Shown: one piece after another, positions 1 through 6,887 of the stretch
Layout of the letters: every line of letters starts with the position of its first letter
How positions within the stretch are numbered: position 1 is the stretch's first letter
Assembly (NCBI GenBank): GCA_016183145.1
Contig: JACPFE010000488.1
Location: 1 to 15,506 of the forward strand
Direction: 5' to 3'
Source of the DNA: Deltaproteobacteria bacterium
Lineage (GTDB): Bacteria; Desulfobacterota; Binatia; UBA9968
DNA: 15,506 nt
The notes under the pieces: model-generated
Seen by the model: the letters and a program-made list of their open reading frames with translations, nothing else
What the model was told of the DNA's origin: nothing
Database searches by the model: none
Program-made: the position numbers and the translations under genes

Positions 1-1173
1 AGTATTCGGAGTTTGGCTGCCGGGACAATTGGTAGAAGTCCAGGTACCGGGAATCATGACATAACAAGTAGCGGCAGATAGTCGCGCTCTGTACATCCAG
101 GGGTTTGCGCTTGTCGATGTGTAACTTGGAACTCCCTGTTTGCAGCCGTTACTGAACGTCGGGCCACCCGCACCCGCGTTGGTATTTCCATTGGGATTCG
201 GCAAAAGGTTTCCATTTAAGGGATTTCTCCTACATTCGGAATCACTATCGCGCCTCGTAAAAGTCGGCTGCCCATCGGTTACGAGAAGCACCGCCTTACG
301 CGTCGTCGCGCGTGTAGGATCATCAAAGGCCGTTGCCAGCGGAGGGCGAGCCACGCGAAGGGCTTCCATTGTGTTTGTTCCACCGCTACAGTTTGTTCCG
401 CCGTTGCAAAGACCGTTCACCTTGTTTTGCAGCGCGGTAATGTAAGAACTGGTTGTATAGTCAAGCGCCATGTCCGGCGTACAGGTAGTTGCCGTTGAAT
501 CCAGTCCACTCGCATTACCGCAACCACGGGTAGCAAAACTGACCAGCCCGATTCGATCGTCGGACGAAAAGGTGTTGGAAAGGCCGAGAAACGCATTTAC
601 CGCAATCTTAAGAGATTCGATTTTGAGCTTTCCCGCCGAGTCGGTTCCTCCCAGGGGTCCCATTGACCCTGATCTATCGAGCACGAGCATCAGGTCGATC
701 GGCCGCTCAGGTGCGGCTTCCGCCATGGCGCTGACGTTGATCTTGGTATAATCGCCCGGAACCATCCAGCTAAGAAAATTTAAGAACGTCGTCGACACCG
801 GTTCGGTACCGGTAACGGACACGTGTTTGATCGGCGGGCCGCCTTCGACCGGAACGTCGAAGAAACTCAGCGCCACCGTAAGAGGCGCGCCGGTAGTCGC
901 CGTGCAACTTAACGCGCCGTCCATGACGACCGGAGCACCGTTCATCACCATCGAGTCGCAGGCCGCCCGGGTGGCCTCGTCTTCATATCCCGACTGGCCT
1001 TTTAACGCTTTTGCGGCGGCCAAGGCCGCGCCGTCTACCAGCCGCGAGATGCGCGCCTTTTCCAAATAGGCGTGGCCGAAATCGATGGCAAAGCCGATGA
1101 AGGTACCGAGCAGCGCGAAGCTCAAGGTGAGAAATACCATGAAAGAGCCTTTTTGATTGTTCAACCTACGCAT
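1..1173 (-). CDS. TadG-like pilus assembly protein with vWA domain (partial, C-terminus off the left edge)
   Basis: The frame reads from ATG at 1173 to position 1 with no stop, giving 391 residues and continuing past the edge. An AGGAG lies 7 bases before the ATG. The N-terminus carries one hydrophobic segment (about residues 11-32) followed by a DFGHAYLEKARISRLVDGAA-type stretch, the pattern of the TadE/TadG-like Flp pilus assembly domain. A von Willebrand factor A domain starts near residue 160 with the MIDAS motif D166-R-S168-G-S170, then GGT266N and VTD300G, so all metal-site elements are present. Several cysteines and an Asn/Gly/Pro-rich stretch follow. In this family the protein is anchored in the inner membrane and the vWA part is exported, probably for adhesion or pilus assembly. 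It is third in an operon, 25 bases after the preceding TadE-like gene. The C-terminus cannot be seen. Confidence 0.85.
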   Translation of the reverse strand, partial: MRRLNNQKGSFMVFLTLSFALLGTFIGFAIDFGHAYLEKARISRLVDGAALAAAKALKGQSGYEDEATRAACDSMVMNGAPVVMDGALSCTATTGAPLTVALSFFDVPVEGGPPIKHVSVTGTEPVSTTFLNFLSWMVPGDYTKINVSAMAEAAPERPIDLMLVLDRSGSMGPLGGTDSAGKLKIESLKIAVNAFLGLSNTFSSDDRIGLVSFATRGCGNASGLDSTATTCTPDMALDYTTSSYITALQNKVNGLCNGGTNCSGGTNTMEALRVARPPLATAFDDPTRATTRKAVLLVTDGQPTFTRRDSDSECRRNPLNGNLLPNPNGNTNAGAGGPTFSNGCKQGVPSYTSTSANPWMYRARLSAATCYVMIPGTWTSTNCPGSQTPNT

Positions 1174-1198
1174 AGTTTTGCTCCTACTTTGTTCGTCT

Positions 1199-1768
1199 TT
1201 AAGCCTGTCCGTCTACTTTGGTGAAGATGGTTCGGTCGTAGAAAGTCTTGTCGATATTGTTGCCGATGAAAGTGATGACGTTGGGGCCGTAATCGTAAAA
1301 CACTTCGATGACCTTGAACGTTTGTCCTGCGATAACGTTGTCGACGCCCGGGATGGTGACCGTAGCGCCCACTGCGCCGAGTTTGCTTAATTCCGGCATA
1401 TTGCCACGGATTTTTTGGTCACTGATCTCATAGGTGCAGCCTGTCGGTGGCGTCAAGCAAGGACTCTCCGGCTTTTGAACGATTTCAGAATAGATGATCC
1501 GCCACTGCCCTAAGTTATCATCGCGTATGGTCGGCGCAGCCGCCAAGATGATCGCATCGAGGGCCGTGTCGGGAGGCGTTCCCCGAGAAGTGAGATTCGC
1601 GCCCTCCCGCGTCGTGTGCGTCAACGTGAGATAGGTGCTGATGATCTGGCCGACCTCCACCACGCCGTAAACCAAAAGCAACATGAGCGGGAAGAGCAAG
1701 GTTAGCTCGATGAGCGACTGCCCCTTCTTGGATCTAATAAGCTTCTTTACCGAGACCGTTTCGGTCAT
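1199..1768 (-). CDS. TadE-like pseudopilin (first of two)
   Basis: A 189-residue protein. I chose ATG 1768 over the upstream in-frame ATG at 1789 because GGAGG lies 4 bases before 1768, and because the longer form would overlap the previous gene. The N-terminus KKG16-QSLIE21 followed by about 24 hydrophobic residues matches a prepilin-peptidase site: Gly before the cut, Glu at mature position 5, then the membrane helix. This is the TadE signature. The rest is a small extracytoplasmic domain with one cysteine pair (PCLTPPTGC). It lies 13 bases after the 158-residue TadE-like gene and 25 bases before the TadG-like gene, so the three are almost certainly cotranscribed. The expected role is a minor pilin or pseudopilin of a Tad/Flp system; the core genes (flp, cpaB-cpaF, tadB/C) are not in this window. 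Confidence 0.85.
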   Translation of the reverse strand: MTETVSVKKLIRSKKGQSLIELTLLFPLMLLLVYGVVEVGQIISTYLTLTHTTREGANLTSRGTPPDTALDAIILAAAPTIRDDNLGQWRIIYSEIVQKPESPCLTPPTGCTYEISDQKIRGNMPELSKLGAVGATVTIPGVDNVIAGQTFKVIEVFYDYGPNVITFIGNNIDKTFYDRTIFTKVDGQA

Positions 1769-1781
1769 AGGACCTCCTCCA

Positions 1782-2258
1782 TTACGCAAAGGGTTCGTTC
1801 CTCCAGGTGGTGCTCAAAGTGAACGGGACACCGCCGGTTGGATAAAACTGCGAGAAGAAAGGCATCAACGCCGGCTTGGCAAGATTCACGGTCACCATCA
1901 CGGTTTGATTGGGTCCGCCTCCCGGCCTTGTGCAGTCCGTGCCGGGCGTCGGCAGGCACTCGAATTGGAAATCCGAGCCGAGACTCGGGCACACGACGCC
2001 GGCGGCGATCACGTTGGCGCAAAAGACGGTGTGAACCATCTGGTCGCGCGGGATATCGTTTCCGTCGCCGTCTTTTTTCGTTTGGCCGGTTACCATGTAG
2101 CGCCCCGCCGAACGGAGCGCATGCTGCAAAGTGACCTTGGCATAGAGCAAATGGGAAAACTCAACGATCGACATGAAGATTGTGAAAAACAGCAGAAAGC
2201 CGAAAGTCATCTCGACTACCGCTTGGCCGCCCTTCTTGCGCAAAACACTCAATCGCAT
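1782..2258 (-). CDS. TadE-like pseudopilin (second)
   Basis: A 158-residue protein starting at ATG 2258, with GGAGG about 9 bases upstream. The N-terminus KKGG11-QAVVE16 followed by hydrophobic residues to about 40 is a TadE/prepilin-type processing site with Glu at mature position 5. After the helix comes a conserved-looking ALRSAGRYMVTG segment, then a loop with cysteines (CANV..., ECLP..., DCTRP). It is the first visible gene of the Tad operon and sits about 100 bases downstream of the sigma-54-like site at 2372-2387. It is clearly a paralogue of the next gene in architecture, but sequence identity outside the N-terminal helix looks low. Assignment to TadE rather than TadF rests on the N-terminal motif and operon position. 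Confidence 0.82.
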   Translation of the reverse strand: MRLSVLRKKGGQAVVEMTFGFLLFFTIFMSIVEFSHLLYAKVTLQHALRSAGRYMVTGQTKKDGDGNDIPRDQMVHTVFCANVIAAGVVCPSLGSDFQFECLPTPGTDCTRPGGGPNQTVMVTVNLAKPALMPFFSQFYPTGGVPFTLSTTWRNEPFA

Positions 2259-2355
2259 AAGACAACGCCTCCGCTATTACTACCTATTTGTAAGCAAAGA
2301 AGAAAAACCGTGAAAAAATGGCGCGCCGTTACCCATGCGCAGCGCGAATCCTCTG

Positions 2356-2387
2356 TTGGCACAAGGGTATGGCACAAATTGTGCCAA
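2356..2387. promoter_or_regulatory. Palindrome with an additional half-site (possible operator)
   Basis: TGGCACAAATTGTGCCA at 2370-2386 is a palindrome with 8-base arms and a single central base. A third copy of the half-site, TTGGCACAA, lies at 2356-2364, in direct orientation 13 bases before the left arm. Three copies of one 9-mer in 32 bases, right upstream of the Tad operon, suggest a protein-binding site. The element overlaps the sigma-54-like call. Confidence 0.45.
2372..2387 (-). promoter_or_regulatory. Sigma-54-like promoter for the Tad operon
   Basis: Read on the minus strand, TTGGCACAATTTGTGC has GG at 2385-2384 and GC at 2373-2372. These are exactly 12 bases apart, as in the -24/-12 consensus (TGGCAC-N5-TTGC), with a full TGGCAC and TGC. 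Transcription would start near 2360, leaving a leader of about 100 bases before the TadE-like start at 2258. The same bases form a near-perfect palindrome, so an operator reading is also possible. No enhancer-binding regulator is visible nearby. Confidence 0.45.
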
Positions 2388-2399
2388 AGGTTTTAGCCG

Positions 2400-2876
2400 C
2401 GTAGCCGAAAAAAGTTGAGTTTTATTGGAGGGTTTTGCGCGGGAAAGTTTTTACAAATAAACCACCCCGAGCCGCCGTAACAAGTTTGCACGGCTCTCTG
2501 ACAGGATTGACACTTTCGCGTTTGTCACCCCAGAGACGGGTGACGATGATTGTTATGACCTGATCGGTGGAGGCGTAGATTTGACTTAATTGGCAGATAG
2601 GCGACCAGAACTGCGCTGCGGCTGTCTATATTCATTTCGCAGCGCCGGCTTTAGGGAGCCGATTGTAGCGTCTCACGCTGTTTGTACCTTATCCAAGACG
2701 GCCTTAGTCGTCATTCCCGCGGAAGCGGGAATCCAGTGGCCCTCCGAAGTCCTGGATTCCGGCTCGCCCCCCGCCTTCGCGGGGGTTGGCCGGAATGACA
2801 TGCAAATAAGTCTCCCGATTTAAGAGACACTACACGAGATTCCTATACCCAAACGTGCAAAGACTCCGATTTCGAA
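2400..2876. other. Gene-free stretch between the Tad operon and tag
   Basis: I see no credible coding region here. It contains a 7-base hairpin (GTCACCC 2524-2530 with GGGTGAC 2538-2544, no T-run) and the REP-like palindrome at 2709-2800. The tag gene ends at its right border and the Tad operon starts at its left, so the stretch should hold the tag terminator and the Tad control region. Confidence 0.6.
2709..2800. repeat. REP-like palindromic repeat (GTCATTCCCGC family)
   Basis: The left arm CGTCATTCCCGCGGAAGCGG continues to GGAATCCAG. It pairs with a right arm running from CTGGATTCC through a second small hairpin (CCCCCGCCTTCGCGGGGG) to CCGGAATGACA. GTCATTCCCGC...GCGGGAATCCAG is a repeat phrase I recognise from many proteobacterial-type genomes. 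It lies downstream of the minus-strand tag gene, where such elements often sit. Confidence 0.75.
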
Positions 2877-3485
2877 TCATGCCTTGCCTCGTCGGTATCC
2901 ATCGATGATCTCCCGACGGCGAAAGCATTCGATGACATGGTCGTTGACCATTCCCGTCGCCTGCATGTGCGCATAGCAGATCGTCGACCCGACGAACTGA
3001 AATCCGCGCTGCTTGAGGTCCTTGCAGAGCGCATCCGACTCGGCGCTGGTCGCCGGAAAATCTTTTAACCGTTGGATTCGATGAACGATCGGTTTACCGC
3101 CGACAAAGCGCCAGATGTAGGCGGCGAAGCTATCGAACTCTTCCTGGACCGCTAAGAATCTTTCCGCGTTATTGACGGCGGCGAGAATTTTTGCCTGGTT
3201 GCGGATGATTCCGCCGTTATGGAGCAGGGAATCGATCTGCCGCTTGCCGTATCGGGCCACCTTCTCGGCATCGAAATCGGCGAAAGCTTTTCTATAGGCC
3301 TCGCGCTTGCGCAGCACGGTGTACCAGCTCAGCCCCGCCTGGGCCGATTCGAGCGTGAGAAACTCAAAAATGACGCGATCGTCGTGGACGGGCACGCCCC
3401 ACTCTTTGTCGTGGTAGGCGATGTAGTCTTGATTGTTCGGCGTGATCCAAGGACAGCGACCGTCGGAGCGTGCTTCTCCGTTCAT
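2877..3485 (-). CDS. tag: DNA-3-methyladenine glycosylase I
   Basis: A 202-residue protein, slightly longer than E. coli Tag. It removes 3-methyladenine from alkylated DNA, the first step of base excision repair, in the cytoplasm. The family pattern is complete: RC11PW, then YIAYH25DKEWGVPVHDD, LTLE46SAQAGLSW, LLHNGGIIRNQAKI, and CYAHMQATGMVNDH183VIEC187. The four zinc ligands (C11, H25, H183, C187) and the conserved acidic residue E46 line up with the known E. coli positions. No strong ribosome-binding site precedes ATG 3485. The gene is alone, with the small cupin gene lying upstream on the same strand 150 bases away. There is no visible Ada-type regulator. Confidence 0.95.
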   Translation of the reverse strand: MNGEARSDGRCPWITPNNQDYIAYHDKEWGVPVHDDRVIFEFLTLESAQAGLSWYTVLRKREAYRKAFADFDAEKVARYGKRQIDSLLHNGGIIRNQAKILAAVNNAERFLAVQEEFDSFAAYIWRFVGGKPIVHRIQRLKDFPATSAESDALCKDLKQRGFQFVGSTICYAHMQATGMVNDHVIECFRRREIIDGYRRGKA

Positions 3486-3549
3486 AAAAACGGTGTCACG
3501 CGCGATCTTTGAAATTTCACTCTCGTCCCTTTTCGTTCAAAGTTCCAGG

Positions 3550-3577
3550 CCTGCCCTGAGCAACATGGTCGAAGGGT
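3550..3577. repeat. Dispersed CCTGAGC...GTCGAAGGG repeat, copy A
   Basis: CCTGCCCTGAGC, a short spacer, then GTCGAAGGGT. Two related copies occur at 4037-4063 (opposite orientation) and 10721-10746. This short, intergenic, weakly palindromic phrase is familiar from many genomes. Confidence 0.6.
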
Positions 3578-3617
3578 TCAAAGTTCAAGGTGTGGAGCGG
3601 AGACCTTGAACATTGAA
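3577..3617. repeat. Hairpin of TTCAAAGTTCAAGGT type downstream of the cupin gene
   Basis: TTCAAAGTTCAAGGT (3577-3591) pairs with ACCTTGAACATTGAA (3603-3617) with one mismatch and an 11-base loop. It lies just past the stop of the minus-strand cupin (3636) and could end its transcript, but there is no clear T-run. It adjoins dispersed repeat copy A. Confidence 0.5.
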
Positions 3618-3635
3618 CGTTGAGCCTTGAACCAA

Positions 3636-3995
3636 TTATGCGGACTTCGCATATTCGATCATGCCCTGAAAATCCACCACCACCGCCGGCTGATCGCCGA
3701 CTACCCAGGCATCGTGCCCCGATGGCAGCAGGGACACATCACCCGGCTTGCAGTCGAATTCGTTGCCGTCGTCCATTCGAACTCGCAGAACCCCGGATAC
3801 ATGATACTGGAAATGCGGCGCCTCGCAGCTCTTGGTTTTGGCGAGGGGTTGAACCGACGTTGCCCATCTCCAGCCCGGTTCGAAAACCGCTCGCCCGACG
3901 GTCGCGCCGCCGATCTTGATCAGTTCCAGACGACCTTTGGGAAACTCACGAACCTCGTCCGGTTTGCCAAAGTTTTTTAGCTCAGCTTTGCTCAT
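3636..3995 (-). CDS. Small cupin domain protein
   Basis: A 119-residue single-domain cupin. GGAGG sits 4 bases before ATG 3995. The beta-barrel core runs from about residue 36 (EPGWRW) through CEAPHFQYHVSGVLRVRMDDG to PGDVSLLPSGHDAWVVGD. The expected cupin motif 1 is altered (HFQYHVSG in place of HxHxxxxE-type spacing), while motif 2 keeps a P-x-G-H-D-x-W-type segment. Metal binding is therefore likely but not certain. No enzyme activity can be assigned: small cupins may be sensors, isomerases or dioxygenases. It lies between tag and the racemase-like gene on the same strand, with gaps of about 150 bases on each side filled by repeats, so cotranscription is doubtful. Confidence 0.8.
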   Translation of the reverse strand: MSKAELKNFGKPDEVREFPKGRLELIKIGGATVGRAVFEPGWRWATSVQPLAKTKSCEAPHFQYHVSGVLRVRMDDGNEFDCKPGDVSLLPSGHDAWVVGDQPAVVVDFQGMIEYAKSA

Positions 3996-4036
3996 GAGAC
4001 CTCCCGCGTTTAGTTTGTATTTAGTTTTTTTCGGAG

Positions 4037-4063
4037 TCCTTCGACGGTGCTCAGGACGAACGG
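4037..4063. repeat. Dispersed CCTTCGAC...GCTCAGGA repeat, copy B
   Basis: TCCTTCGACGGTGCTCAGGA followed by CGAACGG is the reverse-orientation relative of copy A. A degenerate relative (GCTGAGGTTCTCGAAGC) follows at about 4100-4116. It lies in the gap between the small cupin and the racemase-like gene. Confidence 0.6.
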
Positions 4064-4141
4064 AGGGGGGTTGAAATCATTGAGGGTTTTCCGTTCATGC
4101 TGAGGTTCTCGAAGCATTCCGAACCTTTTTTCAGCAATCCG

Positions 4142-4867
4142 TTAGGGCATCTCTTCCAGCAGTTTTCCGAATCCTTTTGTACGCTGACGCACGTGCAAGC
4201 GCTTTTGTACCGCCCAGACGCGCGCGGGGACGGGATGGACGACGGGCACTTGCAAGTCTTCCTCTAGGAGATGAATGACGTCAAGACAGCGCCAGCCGGT
4301 GCCGAGCATGTAGATACCGTCGGCGCTCTGGTTCTTCAGAAACGCTTTTCGCGTGTGCGCGTAGATTTCCTGCGAGGCGAGCCGGCCGACATCGGCGAAG
4401 GCGACCTCCATCCCTTCCATCGCCAGGACTTCGAAACCGGCGTCTTGAAAATAGCGCGTCGTGATGTCATTGACGCTGCCGGTGAAATAGGTCACGCCGA
4501 CGAATTTTTTGATTTTCAGCGCGCGCAGCGCTTCGACTTGAGTTTGGGCGGCCGTGACGATCGGAATCTTATATTGCGCCTCCCATTCCTTGATAATTTT
4601 TTCTTCGCCCTTGAAGCCATGCACCATAAACGGCGGGGCGCCTTCGGGGTGAATCAAGTCCACGCCTTCCTTGGCTAACTCTGCGACTTTTTCATGGACC
4701 GCATTGAGCGCGCCACGAAACTCGTCTTCGGTGCCGCGCTGAAAATTGAGATAAAGCGGCACCACGCCGATTCCCTCCGCCAATAGGCGGATGAACTCTT
4801 CCAGCGATCCAGGCCGATGAGTGGGTTTAATCACTCCCACCACTCCGCGCCAACTCATAAAAACCAT
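4142..4867 (-). CDS. Asp/Glu racemase superfamily protein (maleate isomerase / arylmalonate decarboxylase-like)
   Basis: A 241-residue protein. GGAG lies 6 bases before ATG 4867; an in-frame ATG four codons in (4858) is less well placed. The fold signature is two-domain: GVIKPTHRPG at the start, EGVDLIHPEGAPPF (71-80) at the first active-site loop, TAAQTQVEALRAL (105-117), KFVGVTYFTG (121-130), and GTGWRC194LDVIHLLEEDLQVPVV (189-210) at the second. Length and order match maleate isomerase, arylmalonate decarboxylase and Asp/Glu/hydantoin racemases. These enzymes use one or two cysteines on the two loops. Here the first loop has none, and the only cysteine in the protein, C194, lies several residues after the expected position. 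Activity is therefore unclear: an altered mechanism or a non-enzymatic role is possible. It lies upstream of the small cupin and downstream of UbiD on the same strand. Confidence 0.75.
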   Translation of the reverse strand: MVFMSWRGVVGVIKPTHRPGSLEEFIRLLAEGIGVVPLYLNFQRGTEDEFRGALNAVHEKVAELAKEGVDLIHPEGAPPFMVHGFKGEEKIIKEWEAQYKIPIVTAAQTQVEALRALKIKKFVGVTYFTGSVNDITTRYFQDAGFEVLAMEGMEVAFADVGRLASQEIYAHTRKAFLKNQSADGIYMLGTGWRCLDVIHLLEEDLQVPVVHPVPARVWAVQKRLHVRQRTKGFGKLLEEMP

Positions 4868-5127
4868 CCTGGACTCCTATTATTCCCGAATCAAAAAAGA
4901 AAATCCGAAGCACGAAATCCGAAACAAACCAAAACACTCAAAGCTGAAGCCAAAACTCGAAATCCAAAACGAGCCGGTTTGAAAAATTTTGGTTTTTGAT
5001 CATTTAGATTTGTTTCGGATTTCGAGTTTCGAGTTTTTTCTCTGGGTCTTATCTCTTGGCGAACTTTGCGTCTTTGCGCGAGCGTTTTCTTCTCCGATTC
5101 GAAGTTCTAACGTTCAACGATCTTTGG
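4868..5127. other. Repeat-rich gap between UbiD and the racemase-like gene
   Basis: The gap holds the 16-bp inverted repeat described separately. It also has a stretch reading CTTTGCGTCTTTGCGCGAG (about 5065-5083), a phrase with a relative at 10561-10587. I see no gene. Confidence 0.5.
4913..5024. repeat. 16-bp inverted repeat with 80-base spacer
   Basis: CGAAATCCGAAACAAA (4913-4928) is the exact reverse complement of 5009-5024. A second internal arm, ACTCGAAATCC (4955-4965), also pairs with 5017-5027, so alternative foldings exist. The sequence is A/T-rich relative to its neighbours. Confidence 0.75.
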
Positions 5128-6606
5128 CTACGCCCGGGACTTGAACAAATCGGGAAACTTCGCCTTTAGTTTCTCGCGCACGTCATCCGGCACTTCCACG
5201 ACCCTCGGAAACTCGCCGCGCAACTTTCGGTTGTACGGGATGCAGGCGTCGATCAGGATGCGATTGTTAAAGTTGCCAGGCAGAAACATCGGATCGCGCC
5301 CGGATGACCAGGCCTTCTGCACGGTATCGATATCCGTCACCGGATCGAAGCGCGTTCCCATCGCCCATAGCACCTGATCGATATCGGAGCAGTCGACATC
5401 GTCATCGACCACCACCGTCCACTTGCCGTTGTAGGCGCCCGCCATGCAGTTCGACGCGACGTGGAGCACGTTGCGCGCGTGGCCCGGATAGCGCTGGCGG
5501 ATTTGAATCGCCGTGAAACGGGTCGCCGGCGCGCCTTCGTGATTCCACACGCCGAGAATTTCCGGCAGGCCGCAAGCTTCCAGAGCGTTCCAGATTTCCG
5601 CCGCGCCGGCGATGCCTTTGAGCAAGCCGGTCTCATCCACTGGCTTGTGTTGAGGCGCGCAGGTGAGAATCGGATTGTTGCGGTACATGACGGTCTTCAC
5701 GTTGACGCAAGGCCGCGGCACCACGTCATCCGAATAATAACCCATCCACTCGCCAAACGGCCCCTCCGGTTTGCTTTGTCCCGGCACCGCCTCGCCTTCG
5801 ACAACGATTTCCGCGTCGGCGGGAATCGGAAATCCGGTAAACGGCCCCTTGACAACCTCCACTGGCTCGCCGCGGATGCCGCCGGCAAAATCATACTCCG
5901 ACACGCCGGCAGGCAACGGACTCGCCGAGAGCATGTAGAGCAAAGGATCCTGGCCACACACGATGGCGAACTTGCAACTTTGGCCCCGTTCGAAATATTT
6001 GTCGCGATGGATGCGGCCGTGCTTGCCTTCTGTGATTTGGCAGCCGATGGTTCTTGCGTCGTAGACTTGGCAGCGGTAGGCGCCGAAGTTATACCACTCG
6101 GCGTCGGGATCTTTGGTGATACACATGTCCGCCGTGCCGATGTAGCGGTGGGTGTCAGCCTGATGATGCAGCGGCACCGGCAACTTAAGCACGTCCACTT
6201 TGTCGCCTTCCACAACGTTCTCGAAGATCGGCCCGGTTTTGACGAACTTGGGCTTGATCAACTTCATCTCGGTCATGCGGTGATGGTAAGCTTTGACGAT
6301 GTCGGCCTTGCGCTCGTATTCGAGGGGCAAGCCCAGCGTCAGCGCGACCCGCCTGATCGTTGAGAACTGGCCGTAGAGCGTACGATACCCTTTCGGGTAT
6401 CCGGGCACTTCATCGAAGAGGAGCGCCGGCGCCTTGCCCTTGCCGCCTTCGGTCAACATCTGGGTGATCGCGCCCATTTCCCGGTCCCAATGAGCGCCGT
6501 TGATCTTTTCCAGCTCTCCCAGTTTCTCGACCTGCTCTAGCCAGTCGCGCAAGCCGCGGTAATGGACTCCGCTTTCCGGCGCGCTTATTTTTTCCGGCCG
6601 TGCCAT
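5128..6606 (-). CDS. UbiD family decarboxylase
   Basis: A 492-residue prenylated-FMN-dependent decarboxylase. I chose ATG 6606 (MARPEK) because GGGAGGG lies 4 bases upstream; the frame runs open 23 codons further, but those would include the promoter. The enzyme family reversibly (de)carboxylates aromatic, heteroaromatic or alpha,beta-unsaturated acids. Key residues align by spacing with Aspergillus Fdc1: N173, H196 and E237 for metal/prFMN phosphate; R178, E281 and E286 for catalysis (EGPFGEW). Length is typical. No UbiX prenyltransferase is in the window, so the cofactor must come from elsewhere. The substrate cannot be told from sequence; a UbiD in ubiquinone synthesis is possible, but the setting (racemase-like protein and cupins on the same strand, receptors nearby) argues for catabolism. 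Expression is probably from the sigma-70 promoter at 6647-6675. Confidence 0.92.
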   Translation of the reverse strand: MARPEKISAPESGVHYRGLRDWLEQVEKLGELEKINGAHWDREMGAITQMLTEGGKGKAPALLFDEVPGYPKGYRTLYGQFSTIRRVALTLGLPLEYERKADIVKAYHHRMTEMKLIKPKFVKTGPIFENVVEGDKVDVLKLPVPLHHQADTHRYIGTADMCITKDPDAEWYNFGAYRCQVYDARTIGCQITEGKHGRIHRDKYFERGQSCKFAIVCGQDPLLYMLSASPLPAGVSEYDFAGGIRGEPVEVVKGPFTGFPIPADAEIVVEGEAVPGQSKPEGPFGEWMGYYSDDVVPRPCVNVKTVMYRNNPILTCAPQHKPVDETGLLKGIAGAAEIWNALEACGLPEILGVWNHEGAPATRFTAIQIRQRYPGHARNVLHVASNCMAGAYNGKWTVVVDDDVDCSDIDQVLWAMGTRFDPVTDIDTVQKAWSSGRDPMFLPGNFNNRILIDACIPYNRKLRGEFPRVVEVPDDVREKLKAKFPDLFKSRA

Positions 6607-6646
6607 GAATCCCTCCCGAAAAATTCGCAGTCGCAATTCGATCATC

Positions 6647-6675
6647 ACCATACTTTCCGACCTACGGGTTGTCAA
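6647..6675 (-). promoter_or_regulatory. Sigma-70-type promoter for the UbiD gene
   Basis: On the minus strand, a perfect TTGACA (6675-6670), a 17-base spacer and TATGGT (6652-6647). The expected start is near 6640, giving a leader of about 34 bases that contains the GGGAGGG ribosome-binding site. It is the best promoter match in the window. Confidence 0.7.
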
Positions 6676-6689
6676 GAAAGCGGATTTTT

Positions 6690-6807
6690 CGGTAGTGGTT
6701 CAGTTTCCCAAAAATTTGTAGGGCCAACCCTATATGGTTGCCCGTTCGGAGGGCAGACGTAGGCCCCTACGTCGATGCGGCGTTGAAATCAAACTGAACC
6801 ACTACCG
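6690..6807. repeat. MITE-like composite palindrome between divergent genes
   Basis: CGGTAGTGGTTCAGTTT (6690-6706) is the exact reverse complement of 6791-6807, making a 118-base unit with 17-bp terminal inverted repeats. Inside is a second palindrome starting GTAGGGCC near 6719 and ending GGCCCCTAC near 6771, of the TAGGGGC...GCCCCTA intergenic type. No coding capacity is seen. No target duplication is evident beyond a T-rich stretch on both sides. Confidence 0.75.
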
Positions 6808-6816
6808 ATTTTTCTC

Positions 6817-6845
6817 TTGTCTCCGGCAATTACCAATGTTATGAA
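6817..6845 (+). promoter_or_regulatory. Possible sigma-70 promoter for the 164-aa gene
   Basis: TTGTCT (6817-6822), a 17-base spacer, TATGAA (6840-6845), each hexamer matching 4 of 6 consensus bases. The predicted start near 6852 leaves a leader of about 36 bases with AGGA before ATG 6888. Confidence 0.4.
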
Positions 6846-6887
6846 GTCGAATCGTTCGGACTTCAGTCGTTCCTGCGCGAGGATTTT

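Noticed and set aside
1683..2396. A 237-codon plus-strand open frame
   Set aside because: It runs antisense to the TadE-like genes and has no recognisable domain.
2524..2544. GTCACCC/GGGTGAC hairpin as a terminator
   Set aside because: There is no T-run on either side and it is far from the nearest stop codon, so it is listed only as a hairpin in the gap note.
4858..4867. Alternative start of the racemase-like protein at ATG 4858
   Set aside because: GGAG at 6 bases fits ATG 4867 better. The difference is only three residues.
5461..6363. A 300-codon plus-strand open frame over the UbiD gene
   Set aside because: It is antisense to UbiD, whose catalytic residues and family pattern are complete. 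The plus-strand translation shows no family pattern.
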